Shown piece after piece: positions 1 to 6,214 of a stretch of 6,214 nucleotides of DNA. This DNA comes from an uncultured Collinsella sp. (GTDB taxonomy: Bacteria; Actinomycetota; Coriobacteriia; Coriobacteriales; Coriobacteriaceae): the NCBI GenBank assembly GCA_900556515.1, contig USPH01000087.1, positions 1 through 6,214 on the forward strand, in the 5' to 3' direction. How positions within the stretch are numbered: the stretch's first letter is position 1; every line of letters begins with the position of its first letter. The notes below the pieces were generated by a model. The model searched no databases. It was not told the origin of the DNA and was given only the letters and a program-made list of their open reading frames with translations. Both the position numbers and the translations under genes were made by a program.

Positions 1-12
1 TATAAGAGACAG
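1..12 (+). other. Residual Nextera/Tn5 mosaic-end adapter
   Basis: The first 12 bases, TATAAGAGACAG, equal the 3' end of the 19-base Tn5 mosaic end used in Nextera libraries. The match sits exactly at the edge of the window, where an untrimmed adapter would be. These bases are most likely not genomic, and the edge is probably a contig end. A true genomic Tn5-like end is possible but unlikely, because no transposase or inverted partner end is visible. Confidence 0.88.
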
Positions 13-37
13 TACCTGCATCAACAAGATGCTACCC

Positions 38-66
38 TTGTACCGTTTGATACCAACTGCTATCAA
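38..66 (+). promoter_or_regulatory. Possible weak promoter upstream of the HD-GYP gene
   Basis: TTGTAC at 38-43 and TATCAA at 61-66 are separated by exactly 17 bases. They match the sigma-70 type -35 and -10 consensus at 3 of 6 and 4 of 6 positions. A start near base 73 would give a leader of about 18 bases before the ATG at 91. The match is weak and the available upstream sequence is very short, so the true promoter could lie beyond the contig edge. Confidence 0.22.
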
Positions 67-69
67 ACG
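44..69. promoter_or_regulatory. Perfect 9-bp inverted repeat (operator or leader hairpin)
   Basis: CGTTTGATA at 44-52 and TATCAAACG at 61-69 are exact reverse complements separated by 8 bases. The dyad ends 10 bases before the AAAGGG ribosome binding site of the HD-GYP gene. No run of T's follows it, so it does not look like a terminator. It could be the operator of a dimeric regulator, overlapping the weak candidate promoter, or an RNA hairpin in the leader that affects translation. Which regulator would bind is unknown. Confidence 0.5.
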
Positions 70-90
70 CAACGATTGAAAGGGCCCCAT

Positions 91-1971
91 ATGCTCAATA
101 ATCACGAGGCCAATCTAACCGACGAAGAGGCTGCCGCCGAGGTTGCCCGTGTCGCGAAGATCTACCCCGTGGTCCGTCTGATGTCGGCCGATCAGGTCAA
201 AAGCGAGCGCAACTGCTTGCTCGCCGGCGATCGGTGCCCTTGCCTGCGTCAGTCAAGTCTTGAGGCCTTGGCGACTTCGGATGAGATATCGGAGCGGCTG
301 CTCAACGACGGCGTCGAGTACCGTGCTCGCGTGCGCTCTTTGACGGTCGAGGGCGAGCCTCACGTTTTGCTGATGGTGCGCCCGATCGATGAACAAGAGG
401 TCGCAGAAGAGGACCTTGTCTACACCGATGTGCTGACGAGCGTTCGTAATCGCCGCTATTACGAGGAGAAGCTTCGTAGCGCCCGCATGAACGCCGGCGT
501 TGCGATGATTGACCTCGATGATTTTAGGGTCTTCAACGATACCTGTGGTCGTCATGCCGGTGACCTCGCGCTCGGCGCCGTGGCGGCGGCGATTCGCGGC
601 GGCATTCGTTCGACTGACGAGCTTGTGCGCCTTGGCTGCGACAAGTTCGTGGCCGTCATGCCCAATATCCCCTCCGATGACTTTGCCCGTCGTCTGCGTC
701 ATGTATCCGATGCCGTCCATGCCACGATTGTCCCTGGTCACGAGCATGTAAGCCTTACGGCATGCGTGGGCGGTGTTCGCATCAATGGCGAGACGGTCGA
801 TGAGGGCGTAAACCGTGCCGTCCAGCTTTTAAGCCATGCCAAGGCAAAGCCCGGTACGGTTGTGACCGACAGCGATGCAATCGAGATCTTCCAAAGCGAA
901 AAACCCTCGGTGCTTATCGTCGATGGCTCCGAGATGAACCGTATTATCCTCAACGAGATGCTCAAGGACGAGTATCGCGTCTTGGAGGCGGACAACGGCC
1001 GTACGGCGCTCGATTTGGTTGACCGCTACGGCGATGAGCTGTCGCTTGTGCTGCTCGACATCATCATGCCGGGTATGAACGGGTTTGAGGTACTGGGCGA
1101 ACTGTCACGCCGAACTGTTGCCGATAGCCTGCCCGTCATCATGATCTCGAGCGAGGATTCCGATGACGTGGTGCTGCGCGCCTACGAGCTGGGTGCTTCG
1201 GATTACATCAACCGTCTGTTTAACGCACGCGTCGTTCGCCGCCGCGTGAGCAATACCATCCGCCTGTATGCCAAGCAGCGTCGTCTGACGAGCCTGCTGT
1301 CTCAGCAGTACAACGAGCGTGTCAAGAACAGCCGCATGCTGATCGATATCATGGCCGGCGTCATGGAGCTTCGCAACGGCGAGAGCGGCCTGCACGTCAC
1401 GCATATCGAAAAGCTGACCGAGCTGCTGCTGGGCTGCCTGGTGCATCGCAGCGACAAGTTCCCGCTCGACAACGAACAGCGCTCCACGATCGCCATGGCC
1501 TCGGCGCTCCACGATATCGGCAAGATGTCGATTGACGATGCGATCCTCAACAAGCCCGGACGCCTGACGTCCGAGGAGTTCGAGATCATGAAGACGCACA
1601 CCACCCTCGGTGCCGACATGCTGTTTGAGCTGGGTCACCAACATGCCGGCAATTCCTTGCTGGAATATGCGTACCAGATCGCACGTTGGCACCACGAGCG
1701 CTGGGATGGCAAGGGCTATCCCGACGGCCTTAAGGGCGACGAGATCCCCATTGCCGCGCAGGTGGTTTCGGTGGCCGACGTATACGACGCGCTCACGAGC
1801 GTGCGCGTGTACAAGGATGCCATCCCGCACCAGGAAGCGATTCAGATGATTCTGGACGGCAAGTGCGGTGAGTTTAACCCGCTACTGCTCGACTGCCTGC
1901 TCGAGGTGCAAGACCGTATTGCCGAAACGTTGGCACGTCCTGCCGACGTCGTTGCGTTCCCCACGATTTAG
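91..1971 (+). CDS. Degenerate GGDEF - receiver - HD-GYP c-di-GMP phosphodiesterase
   Basis: Likely cytoplasmic cyclic-di-GMP phosphodiesterase of 626 residues with no membrane segment. Residues 1-110 are unassigned, perhaps PAS-like, with Cys42, Cys49 and Cys51. A GGDEF domain (about 111-265) keeps the metal Asp141, base-contacting Asn149 and Asp158, and an RxxD I-site (Arg173-Asp176), but its signature is GCDKF (182-186), so it is probably not an active cyclase. A receiver domain (about 271-395) keeps phospho-acceptor Asp323 and Ser353 but has Gly279 for the second acidic-pocket residue and Arg375 for the usual Lys. The HD-GYP domain (about 415-605) looks complete: His435, HDIGK at 474-478, His503, HH at 534-535, GYP at 542-544 and Asp563. 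The ATG at 91 is preferred over an in-frame TTG at 76 because AAAGGG (79-84) lies 6 bases before it. The Hpt gene follows 23 bases after the stop, suggesting an operon. Activity is inferred from motifs only. Confidence 0.93.
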   Translation: MLNNHEANLTDEEAAAEVARVAKIYPVVRLMSADQVKSERNCLLAGDRCPCLRQSSLEALATSDEISERLLNDGVEYRARVRSLTVEGEPHVLLMVRPIDEQEVAEEDLVYTDVLTSVRNRRYYEEKLRSARMNAGVAMIDLDDFRVFNDTCGRHAGDLALGAVAAAIRGGIRSTDELVRLGCDKFVAVMPNIPSDDFARRLRHVSDAVHATIVPGHEHVSLTACVGGVRINGETVDEGVNRAVQLLSHAKAKPGTVVTDSDAIEIFQSEKPSVLIVDGSEMNRIILNEMLKDEYRVLEADNGRTALDLVDRYGDELSLVLLDIIMPGMNGFEVLGELSRRTVADSLPVIMISSEDSDDVVLRAYELGASDYINRLFNARVVRRRVSNTIRLYAKQRRLTSLLSQQYNERVKNSRMLIDIMAGVMELRNGESGLHVTHIEKLTELLLGCLVHRSDKFPLDNEQRSTIAMASALHDIGKMSIDDAILNKPGRLTSEEFEIMKTHTTLGADMLFELGHQHAGNSLLEYAYQIARWHHERWDGKGYPDGLKGDEIPIAAQVVSVADVYDALTSVRVYKDAIPHQEAIQMILDGKCGEFNPLLLDCLLEVQDRIAETLARPADVVAFPTI

Positions 1972-1994
1972 TTTGACCGAAGGAGTTTTAATTC

Positions 1995-2351
1995 ATGGGT
2001 TCCATGCGTGAAGCGTATGAGAAGATCGGCGCCGATTACAACGGTGCCAGCGTTCGCCTGATGGGCGAGGAGATGCTCGCCCGCTTTGCCCTTAAGTTCT
2101 TGGATGACGAGAGCATGGACAAGCTGGAGGCCGCTATGGCGGCAGGGGACGTTGAGGGTGCGTTTATGGCCGTGCATACGCTTAAGGGTGTGAGCCAGAA
2201 CCTGGGGTTCGACAATCTGTATGAGCCGGCGGTCGTGGTGACCGAGGCGTTGCGTAATGCCAACACCGTTGATGGTGCTCGCGACGGGATACATGCACTG
2301 CGTCAGCAGTATGCGGCTACGATGTCGGCCCTGCGTGAGGCGGCTGAGTAA
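1995..2351 (+). CDS. Free-standing histidine phosphotransfer (Hpt) protein
   Basis: A 118-residue protein consisting almost wholly of one Hpt four-helix domain. The phosphorylatable histidine is His61 in the HTLKG motif, followed by the family's usual small-residue, Asn-Leu-Gly pattern (SQNLGF). Hpt proteins carry phosphoryl groups between receiver domains in multistep phosphorelays and have no kinase activity. A strong AAGGAG (1980-1985) lies 9 bases before the ATG. An ATG nine bases further in is possible, but its spacing to this site would be too long. The gene sits 23 bases behind the receiver-containing HD-GYP protein, its most obvious partner. The partner's degenerate acidic pocket makes ordinary phosphotransfer uncertain. 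No sensor kinase is encoded in the window, so the phosphate source must be elsewhere. The bidirectional terminator at 2397-2445 closes the unit. Confidence 0.9.
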   Translation: MGSMREAYEKIGADYNGASVRLMGEEMLARFALKFLDDESMDKLEAAMAAGDVEGAFMAVHTLKGVSQNLGFDNLYEPAVVVTEALRNANTVDGARDGIHALRQQYAATMSALREAAE

Positions 2352-2362
2352 GAGACCGCGAG

Positions 2363-2382
2363 CCTTGGACCGTGCTCCAAGG
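2363..2382 (+). other. Small hairpin after the Hpt gene
   Basis: CCTTGGA at 2363-2369 pairs with TCCAAGG at 2376-2382 around a 6-base loop, starting 12 bases after the Hpt stop codon. There is no T run behind it. It may protect the mRNA 3' end or be incidental; termination itself is better explained by the larger stem just downstream. Confidence 0.35.
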
Positions 2383-2396
2383 TCGTAGATATAGAT

Positions 2397-2445
2397 AAAA
2401 TAGGGCGCCCCGTCGGACCATGTGGTCGGCGGGGCGCCCTATTTT
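2397..2445. terminator. Bidirectional intrinsic terminator between convergent genes
   Basis: A perfect 16-bp stem joins 2397-2412 (AAAATAGGGCGCCCCG) to 2430-2445 (CGGGGCGCCCTATTTT). Inside it, GACC at 2416-2419 can pair with GGTC at 2424-2427. The GC-rich core is flanked by A's on the left and T's on the right, so each strand yields a GC hairpin ending in U's. It lies between the + strand Hpt gene (stop at 2351) and the - strand hydrolase gene (stop at 2463) and can serve both. Confidence 0.92.
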
Positions 2446-2462
2446 GTTGCGCCACCCGTGAG

Positions 2463-3272
2463 TTAGCGCGCCTGCTTAACCTGAGCCGCTGCCTCGACAA
2501 AAGACTTCCACAGGTTAAAGTCGGTCTCGAGCGTCTGCCAGGTGTACTCGGGGTGCCATTGCACGCCCAGGCAGAAGGGTTGACCCTCGACCTCGATGCA
2601 CTCGGGCACGCCGTCGGTTGCTTGGGCGACCAGGCGCGTATGCTTGCCCAGACGATCGACACAGCAATGGTGCGCCGAGTTGGTCTGGATGAGCCTGTGC
2701 CCGCCGAGTGCGCGCTCCAGCAGCGAGCCCGGTACGACCTCGACGGGGTGCACGGGATCGTTGAGTACGTGGGTATGACGCCACTGCGTGCGGCCCTCGC
2801 GCGCGCCCAGGCTCGGCACGTCCATGCACAGGGTGCCACCGGTTGCAACGTTGAGCAACTGCGTGCCGCGGCAGGTGGTAAAGAGCGGCTTTTTGGCGCG
2901 GAGCACCTCGTTGACCAGCTTGAACTCAAAGCGATCGCGAATCTCACAGCACAGCGTGGGGTCGTAAGGGCGCTCGTCGCCCCAGCGCTTGGGGTTGACA
3001 TCCGGGCCGCCGGGGATGGCGATGCCGTCGGCGATGTCGACGTAATGGCGGATGACCTCGATGTCCTCGGTGATGGACATCTGCAGCGGCAAGCCGCCGG
3101 CGGCAAGGATGGCATCGACAAAGACGCTGGCGATCTCCTCGTTGGGGGAGAGCGTCTCGCTCAAAAACGGCTTCGCTTCTTCCCAGCGCGGCGCGACGAG
3201 GATAAGCGGGCGGTCGGCAGGGGCGACGTCGACATGCGGGGTATAGGACGATGAAGTGCGAGTTCCGATCAT
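2463..3272 (-). CDS. Gamma-glutamyl-GABA hydrolase family protein (peptidase C26)
   Basis: Class I glutamine-amidotransferase-fold hydrolase of the PuuD/peptidase C26 family, 269 residues, no signal peptide, so probably cytoplasmic. Members hydrolyse gamma-glutamyl amide bonds such as that of gamma-glutamyl-GABA. An oxyanion-region IPGGPDVNP segment lies at 86-94. The nucleophile is Cys134 in TTCRGTQ, followed by LLNVATGG. NSAHH is at 198-202, and the catalytic His240 and Glu242 are in GVQWHPE. The elbow residue two before Cys is Thr132, where the family usually has Gly. The start is uncertain. The ATG at 3272 is chosen because GAAAG lies 8 bases upstream and the extra residues from an in-frame ATG at 3320 (MRSPACHDHPDSKVTP) look unlike a conserved start. 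With 3320 the protein is 285 residues and begins 6 bases after the ATPase stop. It is the last gene of the importer operon, suggesting it processes an imported or derived gamma-glutamyl compound. The exact substrate is unknown. Confidence 0.9.
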   Translation of the reverse strand: MIGTRTSSSYTPHVDVAPADRPLILVAPRWEEAKPFLSETLSPNEEIASVFVDAILAAGGLPLQMSITEDIEVIRHYVDIADGIAIPGGPDVNPKRWGDERPYDPTLCCEIRDRFEFKLVNEVLRAKKPLFTTCRGTQLLNVATGGTLCMDVPSLGAREGRTQWRHTHVLNDPVHPVEVVPGSLLERALGGHRLIQTNSAHHCCVDRLGKHTRLVAQATDGVPECIEVEGQPFCLGVQWHPEYTWQTLETDFNLWKSFVEAAAQVKQAR

Positions 3273-3326
3273 AGGTGTAACTTTCGAATCCGGATGGTCA
3301 TGGCAAGCGGGCGAGCGCATAGCTGG

Positions 3327-4091
<765 letters not shown>

Positions 4092-4127
4092 AATGCTCGG
4101 CTCCTTATTCCTAGAAATCGTAAATCG

Positions 4128-4961
4128 TTAGCGGATGATGGTTGCGCCGGTCTTGTGCGAAACATAGATGGCGGCCTTATTAATCGCGACGTTGATGAGG
4201 ATGTAGATGACCGCGATCACCAGGTAGACCGACACGAGCGCGTCGTAGTTGGTAATGAGTACGCGGGCGTTTTGCATCAGGTCGGGGTAGCTCACCACGT
4301 AGGCGACGGTGGTGTCCTTGACCACGACCACGAGCTGCGAGATCAACGACGGGATAATAAAGCGAATCGCCTGGGGCAGCACGATTTTAAAGGTGATTTT
4401 GGCTTTGGAGAGGCCGAGTGCCTGGGCTGCCTCGACCTGGCCGCGCGGTACGGCGTTGACGCCGGCGCGGAAGATCTCGGCCAGCACGCCGGCAGCGGCG
4501 AGTGCGACGGGCAGCGTGAGCATCCAAAACGATGGCAGCGCGATCTTGTACTGGGGCAGCACCAAAAAGAAGAAGTAGATGAACAGCAGGCTCGGTACGC
4601 CGCGGAAGAAATCGGTGAACACGCGGCAGACCAGCTGCAGCGGCTTAATATCGCTCGTGCGGCCGAGCATGAGGGTGAGGCCCAGCACCAGCGCGATGGC
4701 GCCGGCGGTGAGCGCGACCTTGACGGTACCCTCAAAGCCGGCAAGCAAGAACTTCCAGGTGGTGAGGTGCGTAAAGAAGTACCAGTAGTGGACCGAAAGC
4801 TGACCGGTCACATAAAAGCGCTGCAGCACAAGGACGACGAGTGCGGCCACGGCAATGAGCGAAATGGCGGTGCCGATGCGAATCTTGGCGCGCATCTTGG
4901 GGCCGGGGGCCTCGTAGAGCGCGTCGCGCATGGTGAGCGCAGGGGAGGAGTGCTTGCTCAT
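4128..4961 (-). CDS. Amino-acid ABC transporter permease (HisM/GluD-like)
   Basis: Inner-membrane channel subunit of 277 residues. A hydrophilic N-terminal tail (about 1-28) is followed by a first hydrophobic helix (about 29-47), a linker, and the usual HisM-type five-helix core (from about 71). The ATPase-coupling EAA loop is clear at about 162-190, with Glu167, Ala168, Ala169 and Gly173, ending in the KIVLPQA segment. FRGVPSLL at 119-126 is the family's conserved entry motif. The start overlaps the stop of the upstream permease in ATGA (4958-4961), which suggests translational coupling and equal amounts of the two subunits. An AAGGTGAG ribosome site (+ strand 4971-4978) also lies upstream. 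Its longer form with an extra N-terminal helix, beside a shorter permease, resembles GluD of actinobacterial glutamate importers, an analogy rather than a substrate assignment. Confidence 0.95.
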   Translation of the reverse strand: MSKHSSPALTMRDALYEAPGPKMRAKIRIGTAISLIAVAALVVLVLQRFYVTGQLSVHYWYFFTHLTTWKFLLAGFEGTVKVALTAGAIALVLGLTLMLGRTSDIKPLQLVCRVFTDFFRGVPSLLFIYFFFLVLPQYKIALPSFWMLTLPVALAAAGVLAEIFRAGVNAVPRGQVEAAQALGLSKAKITFKIVLPQAIRFIIPSLISQLVVVVKDTTVAYVVSYPDLMQNARVLITNYDALVSVYLVIAVIYILINVAINKAAIYVSHKTGATIIR

Positions 4962-5617
4962 CGGAGGATTCTCACCTTCTTATCGATGTAGTTGCCAATG
5001 TGGCTCACCACAAAGGCCGTGCCCAGGTAGCCGAGGGCCGAGATAAAGAACGCGGCGACGCCACCGAGCGAGCGCGTGTTGATGTAGCTCACGACGCCGG
5101 TGAGCTCCTGCGGTTGAAGCGGCACCTGGCTGCCGAGGGCGGTGGTGAGCATGACGGCGATAAAGAGGTTGGTCATGGGCAGCACGCTCGAGCGTAGCGC
5201 CTGCGGAATCACGATTTTGGCGAGGATGCGGCTGAAGCTCATGCCGAGTGAGCGGGCGGCCTCGACCTGACCGACGCCCACGGTGTTGATGCCGCTCATA
5301 AAGTTCTCGGACCCAAAGGCCGAGCCCAACAGCACCGTGGCGACGATGACGCAGGTGCGATAGGGCAGAACGATTTTGAGCGGCGGCAGCGCGTAGACGA
5401 CGATGATGAGCAGCGCGATGCCGGGGATGTTACGGAAGACCTGGACATACAGGTCGCCAAAGACGCGCAGCGGCTTGAGCGGCGACACGCGCATCACGGT
5501 GACGGCGACGGCCAGCACCATGGCGATGGCAAACGACTCAAGCGTCATGCCCCAGGTCGCGAGCAGCGCGTCGATATAGTTCTGGCCATAGAGCGACCAG
5601 AGCTCGGAGAGACTCAT
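4958..5617 (-). CDS. Amino-acid ABC transporter permease (GlnP/GluC-like)
   Basis: Shorter inner-membrane channel subunit of 219 residues. It is hydrophobic from about residue 22, with about five predicted membrane helices. FRNIPGIALL at 61-70 is the HisM/GlnP-type motif, and the EAA loop runs about 112-140 with Glu119, Ala120, Ala121 and Gly125, followed by KIVIPQA. It should form a heterodimer with the downstream 277-residue permease, whose gene overlaps it by four bases (ATGA). A GGGAGG ribosome site (+ strand CCTCCC, 5623-5628) lies 5 bases before the ATG. The gene begins 139 bases after the solute-binding protein stop, and the gap holds a hairpin that probably sets expression below that of the binding protein. 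The length and position just after the binding protein resemble GluC. Confidence 0.95.
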   Translation of the reverse strand: MSLSELWSLYGQNYIDALLATWGMTLESFAIAMVLAVAVTVMRVSPLKPLRVFGDLYVQVFRNIPGIALLIIVVYALPPLKIVLPYRTCVIVATVLLGSAFGSENFMSGINTVGVGQVEAARSLGMSFSRILAKIVIPQALRSSVLPMTNLFIAVMLTTALGSQVPLQPQELTGVVSYINTRSLGGVAAFFISALGYLGTAFVVSHIGNYIDKKVRILR

Positions 5618-5641
5618 GCGGACCTCCCGCCGGTAAGGAAA

Positions 5642-5667
5642 GGGGCTCCCGTATGTACGGAAGCCCC
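5642..5667 (-). terminator. Intercistronic hairpin, probable leaky terminator or mRNA stabiliser
   Basis: On the transcribed (-) strand GGGGCT pairs with AGCCCC (+ 5642-5647 with 5662-5667). After one mismatch, CCGT and ACGG pair (5649-5652 with 5657-5660) around a 4-base loop. The RNA then continues with a short, interrupted U-rich stretch (CCUUUCCUU). It lies between the binding-protein stop and the first permease start, where importers often keep a partial terminator or RNA-protecting stem so that the binding protein is made in excess. The weak U tract favours read-through. Confidence 0.65.
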
Positions 5668-5756
5668 GACAACTCAGTAAGGAAACAGTTTAGCGCAATA
5701 AAGTGTTCCGTACGTTTCCATATGGTTTCGTAGCGGCTGTTGCCCAGCTTGCGGGC

Positions 5757-6214
5757 TTAGGCGCCGACCTCGGGCAGCTCGGGAACGTTGGTGTCGCCCG
5801 TGCGGTCGCCGATGCAGATCTGCCACAGCTCGGTCCAGGTGCCGTCGTCCTCGATCTTCTTAAGGAAGTCGTTGACGAAAGCGACGCCGTCGGAATCGAG
5901 CGGCAGGCCGATGCCGTAGGGCTCCTTGCTGCCGAAGGGCTTGCCGGCGATCTTGTACTTGCCGGGCTCGCGCACCAGGGCGCTCTGCTGCATGTTGTTG
6001 TCGATGACGTAGGCGTCAACGCGACTCTGCTGGAGTGCCTGACGGGCCTCCTCGTCGGTCTTGAACTCTTGCTGGCTGGCCTTGGGAGCGAACTCCTCCA
6101 GGATGGCGGGGCCGTTGGAGCCGGACTGGACGGCGACGTTCTTGTCGGCCAGGTCGTCGACGCTCTTGATGTCGTCGTTGTCGGCGAGCACCAGGATGGC
6201 CTGCTGCGTGTAGT
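5757..6214 (-). CDS. Amino-acid ABC transporter substrate-binding protein, family 3 (partial)
   Basis: The C-terminal 151 residues of a family 3 extracellular solute-binding protein. The reading frame runs open past the right edge of the window, so the start, signal peptide (probably a lipoprotein signal) and roughly the first 120-140 residues are missing. An internal GTG at 6191 is not the start, because the frame continues upstream as YTQQAIL, a typical strand of the family. Visible hallmarks are the DDIKSVDDLADKNVAVQSGS hinge segment, DAYVIDN, the YGIGLPLDS strand near the ligand cleft, and a closing FLKKIEDDGTWTELW helix. The protein would capture a polar amino acid outside the cell and deliver it to the two permeases. 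It is the first visible gene of the operon. Ligand-contacting residues mostly lie in the missing part, so the substrate cannot be assigned. Confidence 0.93.
   Translation of the reverse strand, partial: YTQQAILVLADNDDIKSVDDLADKNVAVQSGSNGPAILEEFAPKASQQEFKTDEEARQALQQSRVDAYVIDNNMQQSALVREPGKYKIAGKPFGSKEPYGIGLPLDSDGVAFVNDFLKKIEDDGTWTELWQICIGDRTGDTNVPELPEVGA

Noticed and set aside
44..69. The upstream dyad as a terminator of a preceding gene
   Set aside because: No T run follows on either strand, and the stem is AT-rich and short.
76..90. TTG at 76 as the start of the HD-GYP protein
   Set aside because: The AAAGGG ribosome site would lie inside the coding region; it is correctly spaced for the ATG at 91.
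1105..1830. A 241-codon open frame on the - strand inside the HD-GYP gene
   Set aside because: It is antisense to the receiver and HD-GYP domains, shows no family motif, and is a by-product of GC-rich third codon positions.
2303..3121. A 272-codon - strand frame overlapping the hydrolase
   Set aside because: It is out of frame with the C26 gene, with a Ser/Arg/Pro-rich low-complexity product and no domain; the C26 frame has all catalytic motifs.
2553..3254. A 233-codon + strand frame opposite the hydrolase
   Set aside because: It is antisense to a well-supported gene and has no recognisable motifs.
5690..6019. A 109-codon - strand frame at the end of the binding protein
   Set aside because: It is a shifted frame of the binding-protein gene with a Ser/Pro/Ala-rich product; the family 3 motifs are in the other frame.

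Overview
The window is a stretch of high-GC bacterial DNA, most like a gut Coriobacteriia genome (Collinsella or a relative). That placement is a judgement from base composition, codon choice and protein style, not from a marker gene. The first 12 bases match the 3' end of the Tn5/Nextera mosaic-end adapter exactly, so the left edge is probably a contig end with leftover library adapter. The first few dozen bases should be read with that in mind.

Left part (about 13-2351, + strand): a short leader with a perfect 9-bp inverted repeat precedes a two-gene unit. The first gene encodes a 626-residue, apparently soluble protein with the order cysteine-containing N-terminal region, degenerate GGDEF domain (GCDKF signature, but RxxD I-site kept), degenerate receiver domain, and intact HD-GYP phosphodiesterase domain. 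The second gene, 23 bases later, encodes a free-standing histidine phosphotransfer (Hpt) protein with an intact HTLKG motif. No histidine kinase is present in the window. Together they look like a cyclic-di-GMP-degrading output protein that may be controlled by nucleotide binding and by a phosphorelay.

Middle (2352-2462): a non-coding gap between convergent genes. It carries a small hairpin and a strong 16-bp perfect stem flanked by A's and T's that can terminate transcription from both sides.

Right part (2463-6214, - strand): a polar amino-acid ABC importer operon, read right to left. It holds the C-terminal half of a family 3 solute-binding protein (cut by the window edge), an intercistronic hairpin, two HisM/GlnP-type permeases overlapping by ATGA, a GlnQ-type ATPase, and finally a class I amidotransferase-fold hydrolase of the gamma-glutamyl-GABA hydrolase (peptidase C26) family. 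The likely theme is uptake of glutamine, glutamate or related compounds, followed by hydrolysis of gamma-glutamyl amides or peptides in the cytoplasm. The two permease lengths and their pairing resemble the GluC/GluD type of actinobacterial glutamate importers, but the substrate cannot be read from the sequence.
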